Shown piece by piece: positions 6,973 through 9,148 of a stretch of 9,148 nt of DNA. The position numbers were made by a program, and so were the translations under genes. The DNA lies in NCBI GenBank assembly GCA_905236925.1, contig CAJOQS010000019.1, forward strand, positions 1 to 9,148, in the 5' to 3' direction. Origin of the DNA: an uncultured Lachnospiraceae bacterium (GTDB lineage Bacteria > Bacillota > Clostridia > Lachnospirales > Lachnospiraceae). Each line of letters begins with the position of its first letter. Position 1 is the stretch's first letter. The notes below the pieces were generated by a model, which was not told the DNA's origin, did not search any database, and saw only the letters and a list, made by a program, of their open reading frames with translations.

Positions 6973-7227
6973 TTGAATCACCTCTCGAAAATCTTTGAAA
7001 AGAATTAAAAAATCCAAAAAAACCACCAACATGACATATTTTTACCATAAAGGACGCCGATAATACCGGCAGAGTCAAGCGCCCCGAGGCAGGGGGGAGG
7101 CACGGCCAGGTGTCACATCCTAAAAACAATTGGCAGTGTACCGGTCTGTATCGGGAAGGACGGTTTGACTTGCAAGCATCTCAAACGGGCACGAATACTA
7201 CCCGAAATCCCCAAAGGCCTTGACCCC
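6973..7227. other. Gene-free region: AT-rich then GC-rich, hairpin-rich
   Basis: No convincing gene. Bases 6973-7045 are AT-rich with no T-run hairpin, so no terminator is visible for the toxin gene. From about 7050 to 7215 composition turns GC-rich, with a G6 run (7092-7097) and several short pairings: GCCG/CGGC near 7055-7070, CCCC/GGGG at 7082-7095, GTTTGA/TCAAAC near 7164-7190, and CGGG/CCCG near 7188-7205. This could be a structured RNA, a mobile-element end or a long leader on either strand; I match it to no known class. Confidence 0.5.
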
Positions 7228-7260
7228 TTGAAAGGTCTTGACCTTTCAAAGATGAAAGGT
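7228..7260 (+). promoter_or_regulatory. Operator-like array of three alternating half-sites
   Basis: TGAAAGGT occurs at 7229-7236 and 7253-7260 on the plus strand and at 7241-7248 on the minus strand (ACCTTTCA): three half-sites exactly 12 bp apart in alternating orientation. The first pair extends to a perfect 10-bp inverted repeat with a 2-bp centre (7228-7249). The array covers the -35 box and the spacer, where a bound repressor would block polymerase. The binding protein is unknown. Confidence 0.6.
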
Positions 7261-7266
7261 TATAAT
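7238..7266 (+). promoter_or_regulatory. Strong sigma-A-like promoter of the secreted-protein gene
   Basis: TTGACC (7238-7243), a 17-bp spacer and a perfect TATAAT (7261-7266). Predicted start near 7273 gives a 5' UTR of about 77 nt before the ATG at 7350. Confidence 0.85.
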
Positions 7267-7284
7267 CGGATTCGTATGAGATGA

Positions 7285-7309
7285 GTTATGCGTGTATGCG
7301 GCGCATGAC
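7285..7309 (+). other. 5' UTR hairpin of the secreted-protein mRNA
   Basis: GTTATGCG (7285-7292) pairs with CGCATGAC (7302-7309) over 8 bp with one G-U pair and a 9-nt loop, about 12 nt after the predicted transcript start. Such 5' hairpins often stabilise abundant mRNAs; that role is inferred. Confidence 0.5.
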
Positions 7310-7349
7310 ACCTTTTCAACCATTTATTTTCTTTTAAGGAGGAACAAGA

Positions 7350-9148
7350 ATGAAGAAGTTTTTCAAAGCTCTCGCTCTTGTACTTGCCCTTGCACTCGTA
7401 GTAGGTGTTCTTCCTACTGCTGAGGCACAGGCAGCAAAGACCCATAATGTTGTTAAGGCCAAGACCTTATTCATCGGCGGGTCGACAGGAACGAAGGCTA
7501 ACAGCACCAAGGTGTGCACCACCAAGGAGTCAGTTACACTCCGTTATCTTGCTGGATACACCAAGGCAGACGCTAAGGGCCACACCTTCACAGCAGAAGT
7601 TACCGAAGGTAAGAGCTATGTTTCCGTTAGCGGAGGCAAGGTTAAGGCTCTTGCAGCTGGCTTAGGCAAGACTGCTACTCTTAAGATCTCTGTTGATGGT
7701 AAGGAAGCTGGAACCACAACAATTAAGGTTCTTAAGAACGCTACTCAGGACAGCCTTACAATCGTAACCTACATCGCTAATCCCGATGCAGACGAGGCTA
7801 AGACAGTTCCTTACATTGTAAATCCTGACAACCAGGCTAACGGTCTTCCTGCAGAGTTCATTGCAGGTGTTCAGTACCTGTTCAAGGTTCCTCAGGGCGG
7901 CAAGGATACCGACTTTAGACGTCTCTATATCGATGACCTTGAGCTTGCTGAGAACTACTATGAGGGCACCAACACCGTTCCCAACAAGAGAAACTTCCTT
8001 AAGAAGTTCGCTGTTGAGGCTGCCGGAAGCAAGGCTAAGATTCAGATCCGCGCTTACCAGAGCGATAAGTACAACGGAAACAGCACCGAGCCTAAGACTT
8101 GGAACGTACCCGTTGTTGTTAAGCTTATCACTGCTGCAGAGCAGACCGCTTACAACAAGTTCGCAGTTACCTTCGATACCAAGGAGCATGCTGCACAGGC
8201 AGTTAAGAGCTCCAACGAGTATCTTACCACCGGCGTTAAGCCCGTAACCGATAAGGATTTCGTTATCGAGCTCTTCAGCGATCCCGCTGACGTAGCACAG
8301 AGAAAGAACGTTTACATGGCAGGCTTCGAAGTAAGCGGCACTAACGACAAGGTTGTTAACTGCACAGTATTCGGAGATCTTGACCAGAAGGCTAAGTACG
8401 AGGTTGCTTACGGTGAAGAGACTCAGGAATTCACTACTGTTGAGTGGTTCCCTACCGCTATCCGTCTCTACTACACCTACGCTCCCGCTGACACCAAGAA
8501 GCTTTCCGAGGGTGGAATCGCTACTCTTCACAAGAGCTGTGTTGCTATCAACGAGAACGGCAACGATGTTGACCTTACCGAGAAGGTTGCTGATTACATC
8601 AACTGGTACTACGATGTAGCAGCTGTTGAGAACCCTGCAAACGAAGGTTCTTACAACCTTGACGGCTCCGACGGATCCGTTTACTTCAGCGCAGCTGATA
8701 AGTGGGCTCTCGTTGATGTAGAGTTCGTTTACAACAACGGAACCAAGTCAAATGACATCAAGAACAGAGTTAAGGCTTCTTCTACTTATGATGTAAGCTA
8801 TGCTCTCAAGTATTACTGGACAGTTCCTTACGATACTCAGGCAGAGACCAAGACAAGCACCAAGGCTGATATCTATTCCAATACTTCACAGCCGCTTTAT
8901 GTTTCACTCGTTGATTCTTACGGCACCGTACATTACAACGTACAGGACGACGAGGATGTAACCTTCGAGTCTGCTAACGAGGACAGCCTTACTGTTGATG
9001 CTAACGGTCTCCTTGAGGCTGGTAACAAGAACTACGACAGAGTTACAAACATCTACGTTAAGTACCTTGGCAAGCGTGTTGGAACCATTCCTGTACAGGT
9101 TTACAAGACTCCTCACCTTGCAGCTCTTAAGGTAGCTCGTGCAAGCAC
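7350..9148 (+). CDS. Large secreted, probably abundant surface protein with Ig-like segments; 3' end outside window
   Basis: The frame runs from ATG 7350 to the right edge without a stop: 599 codons of an unfinished protein. The start has AAGGAGG (7336-7342) at good spacing. Residues 1-29 are a clear Sec signal peptide: KKFFK, a hydrophobic Ala/Leu/Val core, and AEA or AQA cleavage sites at 24-28. Residues about 79-130 resemble a bacterial Ig-like (BIG2-type) fold with the pattern SYVSVSGGKVKALAAG, and about 537-589 look similar (LTVDANGLLEAG then alternating beta strands). The middle is Lys/Asp/Tyr/Val-rich and unrecognised. Codon use is strongly biased to GTT, GCT, CTT, AAC and AAG (one AAA lysine codon seen), unlike the rest of the window and typical of very highly expressed genes. 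With the strong promoter this suggests a surface-layer or other abundant surface protein. No anchor is visible in the part present. Confidence 0.85.
   Translation, partial: MKKFFKALALVLALALVVGVLPTAEAQAAKTHNVVKAKTLFIGGSTGTKANSTKVCTTKESVTLRYLAGYTKADAKGHTFTAEVTEGKSYVSVSGGKVKALAAGLGKTATLKISVDGKEAGTTTIKVLKNATQDSLTIVTYIANPDADEAKTVPYIVNPDNQANGLPAEFIAGVQYLFKVPQGGKDTDFRRLYIDDLELAENYYEGTNTVPNKRNFLKKFAVEAAGSKAKIQIRAYQSDKYNGNSTEPKTWNVPVVVKLITAAEQTAYNKFAVTFDTKEHAAQAVKSSNEYLTTGVKPVTDKDFVIELFSDPADVAQRKNVYMAGFEVSGTNDKVVNCTVFGDLDQKAKYEVAYGEETQEFTTVEWFPTAIRLYYTYAPADTKKLSEGGIATLHKSCVAINENGNDVDLTEKVADYINWYYDVAAVENPANEGSYNLDGSDGSVYFSAADKWALVDVEFVYNNGTKSNDIKNRVKASSTYDVSYALKYYWTVPYDTQAETKTSTKADIYSNTSQPLYVSLVDSYGTVHYNVQDDEDVTFESANEDSLTVDANGLLEAGNKNYDRVTNIYVKYLGKRVGTIPVQVYKTPHLAALKVARAS

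Noticed and set aside
6959..7048. Short minus-strand frame of 29 codons after the toxin gene
   Set aside because: Overlaps the toxin's 3' end, has no ribosome site and is Phe-rich only because the plus strand is A-rich.
7050..7215. Known riboswitch, SRP RNA, tmRNA, T-box or group II intron end
   Set aside because: I looked for the core motifs I remember of these classes on both strands and found none convincingly.
7035..7223. Roughly 60-codon open stretch in the GC-rich block
   Set aside because: No start codon or ribosome site and no recognisable protein; openness is plausible by chance in GC-rich DNA.
7662..8531. 289-codon open frame on the minus strand
   Set aside because: It lies fully inside the plus-strand secreted-protein gene and is kept open by that gene's strong codon bias. 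It has no recognisable domain.

Overview
The window most likely comes from a Gram-positive anaerobe of the Clostridia, probably Lachnospiraceae. This is inferred from protein character (a Fe-S XPD/DinG-like helicase, a SleB-like cell-wall hydrolase, a YegS/DgkB-type lipid kinase), strong AGGAGG ribosome sites, near-consensus sigma-A promoters and roughly balanced base composition. All genes I can support lie on the plus strand. The first and last genes are both cut by the window edges.

Layout: (1) 1-2277, the 3' part of a nuclease-helicase. Its reading frame is open to the left edge and still contains the end of a RecB-like nuclease domain. (2) 2333-3295, a lipid kinase 55 bp downstream and probably co-transcribed. 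(3) 3296-3571, a regulatory gap with two hairpins and a sigma-A-like promoter. (4) 3572-4537, a membrane-anchored SleB-type cell-wall hydrolase. (5) 4667-6127, threonine synthase (thrC), preceded by a hairpin that overlaps a possible promoter. (6) 6171-6972, a complete type III toxin-antitoxin locus of the ToxIN/AbiQ family: consensus promoter, 41-nt tandem repeats forming the antitoxin RNA, intrinsic terminator, then the ToxN-like endoribonuclease gene. (7) 6973-7227, a gene-free stretch that becomes GC-rich and hairpin-rich and that I cannot identify. (8) 7228-7349, a strong promoter with three regularly spaced alternating half-sites, then a 5' UTR hairpin. (9) 7350 to the right edge, the start of a large secreted protein with very biased codon use and Ig-like segments, possibly a surface-layer or other abundant surface protein.

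The housekeeping genes (helicase, lipid kinase, hydrolase, thrC) have no obvious common pathway. The ToxIN locus is self-contained and AT-richer than its neighbours. It has its own promoter and terminator and looks like an accessory insertion between thrC and the surface-protein gene. In this family the repeat RNA binds and neutralises the toxin; phage infection or loss of the locus frees the toxin, which cleaves RNA and stops growth. This locus is the main find of the window: the family is known, but the 41-nt repeat and its predicted pseudoknot appear particular to this member.
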